Shown in pieces: positions 1 through 7,547 of a stretch of 64,000 nt of DNA (positions within the stretch are counted from its first letter, which is position 1; every line of letters begins with the position of its first letter). Origin of the DNA: Acetitomaculum ruminis DSM 5522 (GTDB taxonomy: Bacteria > Bacillota > Clostridia > Lachnospirales > Lachnospiraceae); the NCBI RefSeq assembly GCF_900112085.1, contig NZ_FOJY01000001.1:212860-276859 (forward strand), written 5' to 3'. The translations under genes were made by a program, and so were the position numbers. The notes under the pieces were generated by a model, which saw only the letters and a list, made by a program, of their open reading frames with translations, did not search any database and was not told the origin of the DNA.

Positions 1-428
1 CTATGATAAAACATTGCTGCGAAATAAAACGAGATGTAGTACAAAGGGATCCAAAAGAAAAAGGCGAAAGAGCACTTTTAAATTTTGGTCATACTATTGG
101 TCATGCAATAGAAAAACTAATGGATTTTAAGCTGTTTCATGGACAATGTGTTAGTCTTGGAATGATAGCAGCATCCTATGTGTCTTTATGCAGAAATCTT
201 ATTTCGGACAATGATTTTAATCTCATAGTAAATGTACAAAAAAAGTTTAATATGTTGACTGAATTTGATAAGTTATCTGTTGAAAATATCATAGAAGCTA
301 CAAAGCATGACAAAAAAATGGATTCAGGTCAAATCAGATTTATACTTCTAAAAAAAATCGGAGATGCTTATGTAGATGATACCGTAAATAATAGTGAAAT
401 GGAAAATGGAATTAATATTCTTAGATAA
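1..428 (+). CDS. aroB: 3-dehydroquinate synthase, C-terminal part (cut by window start)
   Basis: This is the last 141 residues of 3-dehydroquinate synthase, which converts DAHP to 3-dehydroquinate in the cytosolic shikimate pathway. The segment LNFGHTIGHAIEK (residues about 26-38 of the visible part) is the signature of the C-terminal metal-binding domain; its two histidines and the later HG in KLFHGQCVSLGM are the expected Zn ligand region. The gene runs off the left edge, so the NAD-binding N-terminal half and true start are not visible. The stop is followed after 23 bases by lspA, preceded by an AGGAGAA ribosome binding site, so the two are probably co-transcribed. The family assignment is firm; only its completeness is unknown. 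Confidence 0.93.
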   Translation, partial: MIKHCCEIKRDVVQRDPKEKGERALLNFGHTIGHAIEKLMDFKLFHGQCVSLGMIAASYVSLCRNLISDNDFNLIVNVQKKFNMLTEFDKLSVENIIEATKHDKKMDSGQIRFILLKKIGDAYVDDTVNNSEMENGINILR

Positions 429-451
429 ATATTTAAATTAGGAGAAAATAA

Positions 452-967
452 ATGTATAAAAATAAAAAAAATAAGTATATATATGGATTTTTGTTACTTA
501 TTTTCTTATTGGCAATAGATTTTTTTACAAAATATCTTGCAGATAAGTTTTTAAAAGGTAAGGAACCCATTATTATTTTTAAAGATGCATTAGAATTGTA
601 CTATCTTGAAAACACAGGAGCTGCATTTGGAATAATGGCAGGAAAGCAGATGTTTTTTGTTATTGTCTCGATTTTGATTCTTATTGGAATTATTTATATA
701 TATGTAAAAATTCCATTAGAACAACGCTTTAATATATTAAATTATCTATGCATATTTGTAATGGCAGGAGCAATAGGAAATCTGGTTAACAGGATAATGC
801 TAAACTATGTAATAGATTTCATTTATTTTTCACTGATAAGATTTCCTGTATTTAATGTTGCTGACATTTATGTAACATTAGCAATAACGATACTTATAAT
901 AGTCTTGTTACTTGTATTTGACGAAAATGACCTTTCATTTTTGAAGCCTAAAAAAAAGGAAGATTAG
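452..967 (+). CDS. lspA: Lipoprotein signal peptidase (signal peptidase II)
   Basis: Membrane aspartic protease that cleaves the signal peptide of prolipoproteins after lipid modification of the +1 cysteine. At 171 residues it has the usual size. Four hydrophobic segments are visible (about 11-29, 67-88, 97-113, 133-155). The conserved blocks are ENTGAAFGI (about 50-58), GAIGNLVNRI, YVIDFIYF with the first catalytic Asp, and FNVADIYVT with the second catalytic Asp. The C-terminus is a charged cytosolic tail ending in lysines and acids. The stop is one base from the ATG of the next pseudouridine synthase, the classic lspA-rluD arrangement of Firmicutes, so translation is probably coupled. Confidence 0.96.
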   Translation: MYKNKKNKYIYGFLLLIFLLAIDFFTKYLADKFLKGKEPIIIFKDALELYYLENTGAAFGIMAGKQMFFVIVSILILIGIIYIYVKIPLEQRFNILNYLCIFVMAGAIGNLVNRIMLNYVIDFIYFSLIRFPVFNVADIYVTLAITILIIVLLLVFDENDLSFLKPKKKED

Positions 968-968
968 A

Positions 969-1898
969 ATGAACATTTATGATTATGTAGTCAGTGATGA
1001 AATGGATGGAGAAAGACTTGATGTCTATTTATCATTATTATTGGAAGATAAAAGCAGAAGCTATATACAAAAGCTCATAAAGTCAGGAAATGTTAGCGTT
1101 ATTAGAAGTGATAAACCTATATTAAAGATAAAAAACTCTTGTATTCTTTCAGAAAATGATAAAGTACAAGTAGAAGTGCCGGATATTACCATGCCCACCA
1201 TTGAAGCTGAAAATATAGATTTAGATATAATATATGAAGATGATGATATTTTAATCGTCAACAAACCAAAAGAAATGGTAGTTCATCCAGCAGCAGGACA
1301 TTATACCCATACATTAGTTAACGGATTGTTATATCATTGTAAAAATCTATCAGGTATTAACGGTGTTATGCGTCCGGGAATCGTACATAGAATTGATATG
1401 AATACTACGGGAGCGTTGATTGTATGTAAAAATGACTACTCTCATAAATTTATTGCAGAACAGTTGGCAAAACATTCAATAACACGAAAATACGAAGGTA
1501 TTGTTCACGGAGTTTTTGACAATGAAGCTGGAACGGTGGAAGGTGCTATTGGTCGTGACAAAAACGATAGAAAAAAAATGGCAATAGATTTAAAAAACGG
1601 AAAACCGGCTATTACGCATTATAAAGTTATTAAAAACTACAAAAATCATGCACATTTGGAGTTTCAGCTGGAAACAGGAAGAACTCACCAGATAAGAGTT
1701 CATATGAAAAGTATTAATCATCCCCTATTAGGTGATGATATATACGGTTCCGGTAAATCTAAAATTAAAAATCTGAAAGGACAGTGTCTTCATGCAAGAA
1801 TAATAGGCTTTATTCATCCCACTACAGGGAAATATGTCGAATTTGAAGCACCTTTACCTAAATATTTTATAGATATTTTAGAAAAATCAAGCCTATAA
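969..1898 (+). CDS. rluD: RluD/RluA-family 23S rRNA pseudouridine synthase
   Basis: Converts specific uridines of 23S rRNA to pseudouridine. The order of domains is normal: an N-terminal S4 RNA-binding domain (about 13-65, SRSYIQKLIKSGNVSV) followed by the RluA-type catalytic domain. The catalytic motif is HRIDMNTTGALIV with Asp143; ETGRTHQIRVHMKSINHPLLGDDIYG is the second family block. Length (309) is typical. It directly follows lspA with a 1-base gap and no separate promoter is evident, so it is read as the distal gene of the aroB-lspA transcript. The family is certain; the exact target uridines (RluD sites versus other RluA-type sites) are inferred from the lspA context. Confidence 0.92.
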   Translation: MNIYDYVVSDEMDGERLDVYLSLLLEDKSRSYIQKLIKSGNVSVIRSDKPILKIKNSCILSENDKVQVEVPDITMPTIEAENIDLDIIYEDDDILIVNKPKEMVVHPAAGHYTHTLVNGLLYHCKNLSGINGVMRPGIVHRIDMNTTGALIVCKNDYSHKFIAEQLAKHSITRKYEGIVHGVFDNEAGTVEGAIGRDKNDRKKMAIDLKNGKPAITHYKVIKNYKNHAHLEFQLETGRTHQIRVHMKSINHPLLGDDIYGSGKSKIKNLKGQCLHARIIGFIHPTTGKYVEFEAPLPKYFIDILEKSSL

Positions 1899-2012
1899 AT
1901 GCTATTGTTTCGTGGATAATTTTTTTTACTTGTAATATAATAATAAGGTAGTGGTATTTGTTTAATAATTTTTAGACAAATTATAGAATAAAATATTATA
2001 CGACAGGGGTGA

Positions 2013-2645
2013 ATGATTATGAATTCTATAATAACTATAGGCAGGCAGTACGGAAGTCAGGGACATGCTATAGGTGAAAAACTTGCGAAAGAGCTAGGTA
2101 TTCCTTTTTATGACAAAGAAATATTAGCTAAAGCTTCAAAAGAAAGCGGTATTTGTCAGGAATTATTCGAGCAAAATGATGAAAGGGCTTCTTCAAGTTT
2201 TTTCTATTCTTTGGTTATGGACAATTCATATCTTGGGTATGGTGCTAATTCCAATTGGGAAATGCATTTAGGTCAGAAAATTTTTCTTGCTCAGTTTGAT
2301 TCTATTAAAGATATTGCAACTAAGGGAGCATGCGTAATAGTTGGAAGATGTTCTGATTATGTTCTTGAAGGTTATGATAATCTTGTCAGTGTTTTTATTC
2401 ATGCAGATCTTGAGTACAGAACAAAAGTTGTTATGGAAAGAGAAGGTTTAAGTGAAAAGAAAGCACTTGAACATGTAATGAGAACTGATAAAGAAAGAAG
2501 AAGTTATTATAACTATTATACAAATAACAGATGGGGTGATTTAAATAATTATCATCTTACTATTGACAGCAGTATAGCCGGTATTGACGGATGTGTGGAT
2601 ATTATTAAAGAATTTGTGAATGTAAAAGAAAATAAAAACGAATGA
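2013..2645 (+). CDS. Cytidylate kinase-like family protein
   Basis: Belongs to the cytidylate-kinase-like P-loop family that is common in clostridia and distinct from canonical Cmk. The N-terminus IITIGRQYGSQGHAIGEKLAKELG (start and end of the loop at about 4-20) is the phosphate-binding region; GSQG replaces the usual GSGK-type loop, which is normal for this family. YDKEIL, VIVGRCSDYVL and the DKERRSYYNYYT segment are further family blocks. Length 210. Substrate is unproven: a nucleotide monophosphate kinase role is family knowledge, not shown here. It has its own leader (1899-2012) with an AGGGGTG ribosome binding site, and is followed 36 bases later by a LytTR regulator. Confidence 0.8.
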   Translation: MIMNSIITIGRQYGSQGHAIGEKLAKELGIPFYDKEILAKASKESGICQELFEQNDERASSSFFYSLVMDNSYLGYGANSNWEMHLGQKIFLAQFDSIKDIATKGACVIVGRCSDYVLEGYDNLVSVFIHADLEYRTKVVMEREGLSEKKALEHVMRTDKERRSYYNYYTNNRWGDLNNYHLTIDSSIAGIDGCVDIIKEFVNVKENKNE

Positions 2646-2681
2646 TTTACGAACCTGTAAACAAGGAAAGGAAGATAAATA

Positions 2682-3395
2682 TTGTATAACATAGGAATAT
2701 GTGATGATCAGATAATTTGTGCTGAAACTTTCGAAATTTCAGTAATGAAAATCATGAAAAGTTTTGATATTGAGTATAGGACTTTTATTTATACCAGCAG
2801 TAATGAAATGATTGCTGATTTAAAATCCGGTAAGACTACATTGGATATATTATTTTTAGATATTATTATGAATAAAGAGGATCATAATGGAGTAGAAACT
2901 GCTAACATTATAAGAAAATTCAATGATGATCTTACTATAGTTTTTGTAAGCAGTACAGATGAATTTACTTTAGAGGGTTATTCCGTAAGGGCGTTACAGT
3001 ATTTATTAAAACCTGTTAATGAAGAGAAACTTCATGATCTTTTAGAATATGATTTAAGAGACAGAATAAGTGAGAATACTACATCTAAAAACTATATTTA
3101 TTTTAAAGTAAAAGAATCAACCAGAAAAGTGAATTATAAAGATATTGTATATATAGAAACCTATGGAAGGGGAATTAAGGTTGTATTAAAAAATGACGAC
3201 TTCATTTCATCCTATAAGATATCCCAGGTACTTGAAATGTTGACACCGACTTTTTTTATACAATGCCATCAAAGCTATATCGTAAATACCAATTATATTT
3301 CAGAAATAAAACATCTTGAAATCATTACAAATACTGAGGATTCAATACCAGTAAGCCGCTCTCACTGGAAAGAAGTTAAACAGATATTTACCTAG
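2682..3395 (+). CDS. LytTR-family response regulator (AgrA/VirR type)
   Basis: Cytosolic DNA-binding response regulator of 237 residues. The receiver domain (about 1-125) has the acidic pair in GICDDQ, the phospho-Asp60 in DILFLDIIM, Ser in VFVSST and Lys in LLKPVNEEKL. The LytTR DNA-binding domain follows (about 138-237: YFKVKESTRKVNYKDIVYIETYGRGIKVVL, CHQSYIVNTNYI). The start is TTG at 2682, placed by AGGAAAGGAAG 10-20 bases upstream. No sensor kinase is adjacent, so the partner is unknown. The 140 bases after the gene contain two copies of a 12-base direct repeat, a possible binding site (see the repeat entry). Confidence 0.9.
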   Translation: MYNIGICDDQIICAETFEISVMKIMKSFDIEYRTFIYTSSNEMIADLKSGKTTLDILFLDIIMNKEDHNGVETANIIRKFNDDLTIVFVSSTDEFTLEGYSVRALQYLLKPVNEEKLHDLLEYDLRDRISENTTSKNYIYFKVKESTRKVNYKDIVYIETYGRGIKVVLKNDDFISSYKISQVLEMLTPTFFIQCHQSYIVNTNYISEIKHLEIITNTEDSIPVSRSHWKEVKQIFT

Positions 3396-3418
3396 TCTTT
3401 CTGTATTATTACTCAAAT

Positions 3419-3506
3419 GTTAAATGAGACGTTTTAAGTGTCAAATATGAAATAATAATTATTTTAGTTTTTTAATATGATATTATAAATTCAGGTTAAA
3501 TGAGAC
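3419..3506 (+). repeat. Two direct repeats of GTTAAATGAGAC
   Basis: The 12-mer GTTAAATGAGAC occurs at 3419-3430 and again at 3495-3506, 76 bases apart, between the LytTR regulator and the small gene at 3537. The second copy lies just in front of the ribosome binding site of that gene, downstream of an AT-rich stretch ending in TATTATAAA (about 3480-3490) that could be a -10 region. LytTR proteins bind paired short direct repeats, so these could be operator elements; that function is inference only. Confidence 0.4.
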
Positions 3507-3536
3507 ACAAAAAACATGGTGGAGGAGTTATACAGA

Positions 3537-3782
3537 ATGATGATTTCAACTGAATCACTTGACGAAGTAATAAAGAGCTCCTATGAAGGAGATAATGATG
3601 GATTTGGTTATTTAATAAAGAATTTGAAAGCTGTTTGTAATTCATTCGGCGATGAACTTTCTGAAAAGATTACACAGTTTCTTTCAGAAGAATACGGTAT
3701 TACGAATGATCGTCAGTTAAGGCTTGCGAGCCTTGATGTAGAGGTCGATTTAGCAGAATTTATTAATTCTCAGACCGTTTAA
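3537..3782 (+). CDS. Small acidic protein of unknown function
   Basis: I do not recognise this 81-residue protein. It is acidic, helical in appearance and has no membrane segment or cysteine motif; the sequence begins MMISTESLDEVIKSS and ends in VDLAEFINSQTV. The longer reading from ATG 3516 is rejected because that ATG lies within the purine-rich GGTGGAGGAG (3519-3527), which is a strong ribosome binding site 9 bases before the ATG at 3537. Codon use resembles the neighbours, so it is likely a real gene. It has its own leader with a direct repeat and is followed by a rho-independent terminator, so it is probably monocistronic. Confidence 0.65.
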   Translation: MMISTESLDEVIKSSYEGDNDGFGYLIKNLKAVCNSFGDELSEKITQFLSEEYGITNDRQLRLASLDVEVDLAEFINSQTV

Positions 3783-3823
3783 ATTAGGTTATTATATTTA
3801 ACATTTCTTTCTTCATATTTTCT

Positions 3824-3858
3824 AAAAAGGGCTATACATTTTGTATAGTCTCTTTTTG
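3824..3858 (+). terminator. Rho-independent terminator
   Basis: GGGCTATAC and GTATAGTCT pair around a short ATTTT-type loop, flanked by an A-run before and TCTCTTTTT after. It ends the transcript of the small gene at 3537. Confidence 0.8.
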
Positions 3859-3998
3859 TTGAAGAAAGTCAATATCAGGCTGAATGATATGACTTTACAA
3901 TAATTATTTTAAATGTTAATATATCTCAAAGAAAAAAATTTTGAACAAAATAGCAGATAGTGGATTTTCTATGTCCACTTAATAATTCAGGAGGAAAA

Positions 3999-4283
3999 AT
4001 GACAAGCAAACAAAGAGCATATTTGAATAAACTTGCTGCAAATGAAAAAGCAGTTTTAAGCGTTGGTAAAGAAGGTGTTACACCTGAGTTTATAAATGCA
4101 TTGGATGAAGTTTTAGAAAAAAGAGAACTTGTTAAAATAACATTTCAAAAAAACAGTCCATATCAATCAAAGGATATGGCTCAGACTATTGCTGAAAGAA
4201 CAAACTCAGAAATAGTTTCATCATTAGGAAGAAAGTTAGTTTTCTTTAGAGTATCTAAAACAAACAACAAAATAATAATATAA
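3999..4283 (+). CDS. yhbY: YhbY-family RNA-binding protein (CRM domain)
   Basis: A 94-residue single CRM-domain protein that associates with pre-50S ribosomal particles in the better-studied bacteria. Visible signatures are KQRAYLNKLAANEKAVLSVGKEGVTPEFI with the GxxG-like loop and the C-terminal block EIVSSLGRKLVFFRVS. The start is ATG 3999, placed by the strong AGGAGG at 3989-3994; a GTG at 3960 in frame is too early and has no ribosome binding site. It heads the cluster yhbY-nadD-yqeK-rsfS, a gene order widely conserved in Firmicutes, with 19 bases to nadD. Confidence 0.92.
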   Translation: MTSKQRAYLNKLAANEKAVLSVGKEGVTPEFINALDEVLEKRELVKITFQKNSPYQSKDMAQTIAERTNSEIVSSLGRKLVFFRVSKTNNKIII

Positions 4284-4302
4284 AGAAAAGTGAGAAGTTA
4301 AT

Positions 4303-4974
4303 ATGAATGGGGAAGTAGAGGAGAAAATAGGTATTCTTGGTGGAACATTTAATCCAATTCATCTTGGTCATATGCTGATTGCAGAAAATGCATATGATCA
4401 ATTTCATTTAGATAAGGTGATATTTTTACCATCAGGTAATCCACCACACAAAAAAAATATTGGATATATCAGTGCTAAAGACAGAGCCAATATGGTTTCA
4501 TTATCAATAAAAAACAGAAAAGAATTTGAGCTTTCTTATGAAGAAATTGACAGAGAAGGCACTACATATACATCTGACACTATGGAAAGAATGACAAAAG
4601 AACATCCAAATGTCAGATACTATTTCATTTTAGGGGCAGATTCGTTATTTACCTTTGATAAATGGCATAGACCTGACATTATATGTAAATGCTGTACAAT
4701 TCTTGTTTCCTGCAGGGAAGAGCTAAAACTTAGAGCAGTAGATGAAAGAATTAAATATTTAAAAGAAAAGTTTAATGCAGATGTTCATAGATTGACTCTT
4801 CCCGGATTTGATGTATCATCAAAACTGATCAGAATGAGAGTTGGATTAAATAGAAGCATTAAATATCTGGTAAATGAAGATGTAGAAGAATATATAAAAA
4901 AACAACATTTGTATGAAAACATTGATTTAAATACATTAGAACCAAATTCTTATGAAATAGAGTATAGAGGATAA
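4303..4974 (+). CDS. nadD: Nicotinate-nucleotide adenylyltransferase
   Basis: Transfers AMP from ATP to nicotinate mononucleotide, giving deamido-NAD, the shared step of NAD synthesis. The protein (223 residues) opens with the nucleotidyltransferase loop GILGGTFNPIHLGHMLIAE containing the HxGH signature; PSGNPPHKK and GADSLFTFDKWHRPD are further NadD blocks, and FDVSSKLIRMRVGLNRSIKYLV contains the ISSTxxR-like motif in the form VSSKLIR. Length is slightly above the usual 200 because of a C-terminal tail of about 20 residues. It lies between yhbY and yqeK and is 2 bases from yqeK, so translation is probably coupled. Confidence 0.95.
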   Translation: MNGEVEEKIGILGGTFNPIHLGHMLIAENAYDQFHLDKVIFLPSGNPPHKKNIGYISAKDRANMVSLSIKNRKEFELSYEEIDREGTTYTSDTMERMTKEHPNVRYYFILGADSLFTFDKWHRPDIICKCCTILVSCREELKLRAVDERIKYLKEKFNADVHRLTLPGFDVSSKLIRMRVGLNRSIKYLVNEDVEEYIKKQHLYENIDLNTLEPNSYEIEYRG

Positions 4975-4976
4975 AA

Positions 4977-5549
4977 ATGTCAGCTATTGATTTTTCCAAC
5001 ATAGAAAAGAAATTAAATGATAATCTGGATGAAAACAGATACAATCACACTTTAGGTGTTGCATATACATCTGCCTGTCTTGCCATGAGGTATGATTATG
5101 ACATAAAGAAAGCCAGGTTAGCAGGTTTGCTACATGACTGTGCTAAGTGCTTAAGTCATGAAGAAAGGATAGAATTGTGTAAAAATGAAAATGTAGATAT
5201 TTCAGAAGCGGAATATCAAAATCCTTCTTTATTACATGCAAAAGCCGGTGCTATAGTGGCTGTTAAAGAATATAATGTGGATGATGATGAGATTTTATCT
5301 GCCATAAGATGTCATACTACTGGAAAGCCGAATATGTCTTTATTAGATAAGATAATATATATTGCGGATTTTATCGAGCCAACTAGAAGAGAAATAAGCT
5401 GCCTTCCAGATATAAGAAAAATGGCATTTATTGATTTGGACAAGACATTGGTAATGATTCTTGAAAATTCATTAGAATATTTAAAGTCAATGGGCTGTAT
5501 TATAGACATAGAAACACAAAAAACATATGATTTTTATAAAATGAAATAA
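4977..5549 (+). CDS. yqeK: HD-domain phosphohydrolase YqeK (Ap4A-type hydrolase)
   Basis: HD-superfamily metal-dependent hydrolase; characterised YqeK proteins split diadenosine tetraphosphate symmetrically. Metal ligands are visible in order: His in NHTLGVAYTS (about 22-31), the HD pair in AGLLHDCAKCLS (about 46-57), His in LLHAKAGA, His in IRCHTTGKPN, and Asp in DKIIYIADFIEPTR. Length 190 is normal. It is inserted between nadD and rsfS, the standard position of this family. A substrate other than Ap4A cannot be excluded from sequence. Confidence 0.92.
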   Translation: MSAIDFSNIEKKLNDNLDENRYNHTLGVAYTSACLAMRYDYDIKKARLAGLLHDCAKCLSHEERIELCKNENVDISEAEYQNPSLLHAKAGAIVAVKEYNVDDDEILSAIRCHTTGKPNMSLLDKIIYIADFIEPTRREISCLPDIRKMAFIDLDKTLVMILENSLEYLKSMGCIIDIETQKTYDFYKMK

Positions 5550-5565
5550 AATCAGGAGGATTAGA

Positions 5566-5928
5566 ATGACAGATTCATTAGAAATAGTCAAAATTGCAGT
5601 AAAAGCATTAGATGAAAAAAAAGCCGTAGACATAAAAGTCCTGGACATATCAGATATAAGTATAATTGCAGATTATTTCATTATTACAAATGCAGATAAT
5701 ATTCGTCAGGTGAATGCATTAACAGACATAGTGGAAGAGCAATTATCCAAAAATAAAATACCTATTAAACAAATAGAAGGTTTAAATTCTGATTGGGTAC
5801 TGATTGATTGCCATGATGTAATAATAAATGTATTCCTGCCTGAAACAAGAGAATTTTACGGACTTGAACATATTTGGCAGGATGGAAAAGATATAGATAT
5901 AGAATCTTTATTAGAAACTTCAAATTAA
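5566..5928 (+). CDS. rsfS: Ribosomal silencing factor RsfS
   Basis: A 120-residue protein of the RsfS/Iojap family, which binds L14 on the 50S subunit and blocks subunit joining when nutrients are scarce. The conserved core is seen as VLDISDISIIADYFIITNADN (start to end of the strand-loop at about 25-45), IEGLNSDWVLIDCHDVIINVF and REFYGLEHIWQDG. The ATG has a good AGGAGG 16 bases after yqeK. It is the last gene of the yhbY cluster and is closed by a bidirectional terminator shared with lexA. Confidence 0.95.
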   Translation: MTDSLEIVKIAVKALDEKKAVDIKVLDISDISIIADYFIITNADNIRQVNALTDIVEEQLSKNKIPIKQIEGLNSDWVLIDCHDVIINVFLPETREFYGLEHIWQDGKDIDIESLLETSN

Positions 5929-5942
5929 ATATAATAATTAGA

Positions 5943-5983
5943 AAAACTGCACTTTAAATCCTTAGGATAAAAAGTGCAGTTTT
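5943..5983. terminator. Bidirectional terminator between rsfS and lexA
   Basis: AAAACTGCACTTT (5943-5955) and AAAGTGCAGTTTT (5971-5983) form a perfect 13-base-pair stem with A-run and T-run edges, so it can terminate the rightward rsfS transcript and the leftward lexA transcript. Confidence 0.9.
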
Positions 5984-5989
5984 AATTTT

Positions 5990-6610
5990 CTATTTGTCCA
6001 TTATTCTAAAGACACCAAATACTTTTCCCAAAATTTTAACATCATCAACAATGATTGGTTCTAATTCAGGATTTTCCGGTTGTAAGCGAAAATGAGTTTT
6101 TTCTTTATAAAAAGTCTTAATTGTAGCACTATCGTCAATAAGAGCTGCAACTATATCGCCATTATCGGCATTTTCCTGATGTTTAACCATAACGAAATCC
6201 CCATCAAAAATACCGGCATTAATCATGCTGTTTCCCTTTACTTTGAGCATAAAACAGTGGTTCTTAGGGATATATTCAGCAGGAAATGGAAAATAACTGT
6301 CAATATTTTGTACTGCAAGAATAGGCTCGCCTGCTGCAACAGTACCTACCACAGGAATATTAACAACTTCTCTTCTTACAACATTAAAGTTATCATCTAT
6401 AATTTCTATAGCCCTTGGTTTACTTGGATCTTTACGGATATAACCATTTTTTTCAAGGGATTCTAAATGTGCATGTACAGATGAAGTTGACTTTAAATTA
6501 ACTGCTTCACATATTTCCCTGACTGAAGGCGGATATCCTTTGTTTAATATTTCATTTTTCATAAATTCTAAAATCTCGGATTGTTTAGTTGATATTTTTC
6601 CGTATGACAT
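5990..6610 (-). CDS. lexA: LexA repressor
   Basis: SOS repressor and self-cleaving S24 peptidase, 206 residues from the chosen start. The N-terminal winged helix is ISTKQSEILEFMKNEI through VREICEAVNLKSTSSVHAHLESLEKNGYI. The Ala-Gly cleavage site is in VGTVAAGEPI, the catalytic Ser in VKGNSMINAG and the catalytic Lys in DDSATIKTFY. The open frame extends upstream to 6757, but a promoter on this strand (TTGTAA-17-TATACT, 6762-6790) would start RNA at about 6755, downstream of that ATG, so a start at 6610 (or the ATG at 6646) is right; 6610 gives the family's usual length. It diverges from a YneA-like SOS gene across a region with LexA-box-like sites. Confidence 0.96.
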   Translation of the reverse strand: MSYGKISTKQSEILEFMKNEILNKGYPPSVREICEAVNLKSTSSVHAHLESLEKNGYIRKDPSKPRAIEIIDDNFNVVRREVVNIPVVGTVAAGEPILAVQNIDSYFPFPAEYIPKNHCFMLKVKGNSMINAGIFDGDFVMVKHQENADNGDIVAALIDDSATIKTFYKEKTHFRLQPENPELEPIIVDDVKILGKVFGVFRIMDK

Positions 6611-6761
6611 ATTATTACCTGCTAATAATATAGCTTTTCCTTTCATTTTTTCATAAATATTCTGGAAAATGACGATTTTACTTCTATTCGCCATTCTGAC
6701 ATCCGGGAGTGTGACCCTATTTTGTAGTATTACGAGTATTATCACATCTATAAACAAGTAA

Positions 6762-6790
6762 AGTATAACATATATATTTTTAAATTACAA
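6762..6790 (-). promoter_or_regulatory. lexA promoter
   Basis: Read on the minus strand, TTGTAA (6785-6790) and TATACT (6762-6767) are separated by exactly 17 bases. RNA would begin near 6755, leaving a leader of roughly 145 bases before the ATG at 6610. Confidence 0.65.
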
Positions 6791-6823
6791 ACTGATATTC
6801 GCAAAAATTTGTTCTGAAAATGA

Positions 6824-6852
6824 TTGACAAACAAATGTTTATCTAATAAAAT
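6824..6852 (+). promoter_or_regulatory. Promoter of the YneA-like gene
   Basis: TTGACA (6824-6829) and TAAAAT (6847-6852) with a 17-base spacer. A LexA-box-like palindrome lies within the spacer and another just past the start point, so this promoter is expected to be silent until LexA is cleaved. Confidence 0.75.
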
Positions 6853-6880
6853 AGAACATATCATCGGAAAACATGTTCGG
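6829..6880. promoter_or_regulatory. Two LexA (DinR) box-like operators
   Basis: Site 1, CAAACAAATGTTTA (6828-6841), differs from the Bacillus-type box CGAACRNRYGTTYC at only two end positions and overlaps the promoter spacer. Site 2, GGAAAACATGTTCG (6866-6879), keeps GAA-N5-GTTC and lies just downstream of the start point. A weaker half-site, TTTGTTC, is at 6808-6814 towards lexA. The position between divergent lexA and yneA-like genes matches the known Firmicute SOS arrangement. Confidence 0.65.
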
Positions 6881-6958
6881 AATGTGTGTTTAGTAATAGT
6901 ATTAAAGGAAGTAAACTTTTAATTCACATCAAAATTAACAGAAGGGAAGTACAAAATT

Positions 6959-7258
6959 ATGAAAGAAATAAAATTAAAAAGAACTATTTATGTTACAATC
7001 TGTCTTATATGCTGCTGTATAATCCTGCTTTTCTTTTGCAATAGTAAATTTAAAGATGGTAATTTACAGGGACAAGCTGTCAAATATTATAAAACGATTC
7101 AGATCCATAACAATGACAGCCTTTGGAGTATAGCGTGTCAATATGCTCCGGATGGGAATTATGAGGCATATATAGAAGAAGTATCTACTATAAATCATTT
7201 AAGTACAGATGTTTTATATATAGGATGTTATTTGACGATTCCTGTATATAATAATTAG
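6959..7258 (+). CDS. yneA: YneA-like LysM protein, probable SOS cell-division inhibitor
   Basis: A 99-residue protein with one N-terminal membrane segment (about 10-27, rich in Cys and Ile) and a single C-terminal LysM domain (about 45-97: IQIHNNDSLWSIACQYAP, then VLYIGCYLTIPVY), which would sit outside the cell and bind peptidoglycan. The layout, size and position divergent from lexA match YneA of Bacillus, which delays septation during SOS. Sequence similarity to YneA itself cannot be measured by eye, so the name is by architecture and context. AGAAGGGAAG precedes the ATG. A LexA-box-like operator overlaps its promoter. The cell-division role is inference. Confidence 0.78.
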   Translation: MKEIKLKRTIYVTICLICCCIILLFFCNSKFKDGNLQGQAVKYYKTIQIHNNDSLWSIACQYAPDGNYEAYIEEVSTINHLSTDVLYIGCYLTIPVYNN

Positions 7259-7512
7259 CTCTAAACATACTGAGTTAAAAAAACATTAATAATAATATAT
7301 TATAATCCAGGGAATATACATCAAGAAAATTGTTTATCAATATTTGTAAATAAAATTTTATATCATACTTTTGCATTAAATTTTTAACAGTGATTCGCTA
7401 AAAACCTTTAAATTCAAGTCTTTAAAAATATATGAATATTCAGACAATGAAATGTATATCGGACGATAGTAGAAAAACAATAATATTTATTTTAAAAAAA
7501 CTGAAAAAACAC
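7259..7512. other. AT-rich stretch without a recognisable gene
   Basis: Between the YneA-like gene and the next promoter I see no reading frame with a ribosome binding site and no strong hairpin; the stretch is almost entirely A and T. Confidence 0.6.
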
Positions 7513-7541
7513 TTGACAACCTTTTTTTATGGCAGTATAAT
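7513..7541 (+). promoter_or_regulatory. Perfect sigma-A promoter of the non-coding region
   Basis: TTGACA (7513-7518), a 17-base spacer and TATAAT (7536-7541): an exact consensus promoter. RNA would begin near 7548. No coding frame longer than a few codons follows for 640 bases on this strand. Confidence 0.85.
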
Positions 7542-7547
7542 AAGCAC

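Noticed and set aside
6611..6757. N-terminal extension of lexA by 49 codons
   Set aside because: The lexA promoter at 6762-6790 places the RNA start at about 6755, after the upstream ATG; the extension has no similarity to LexA.
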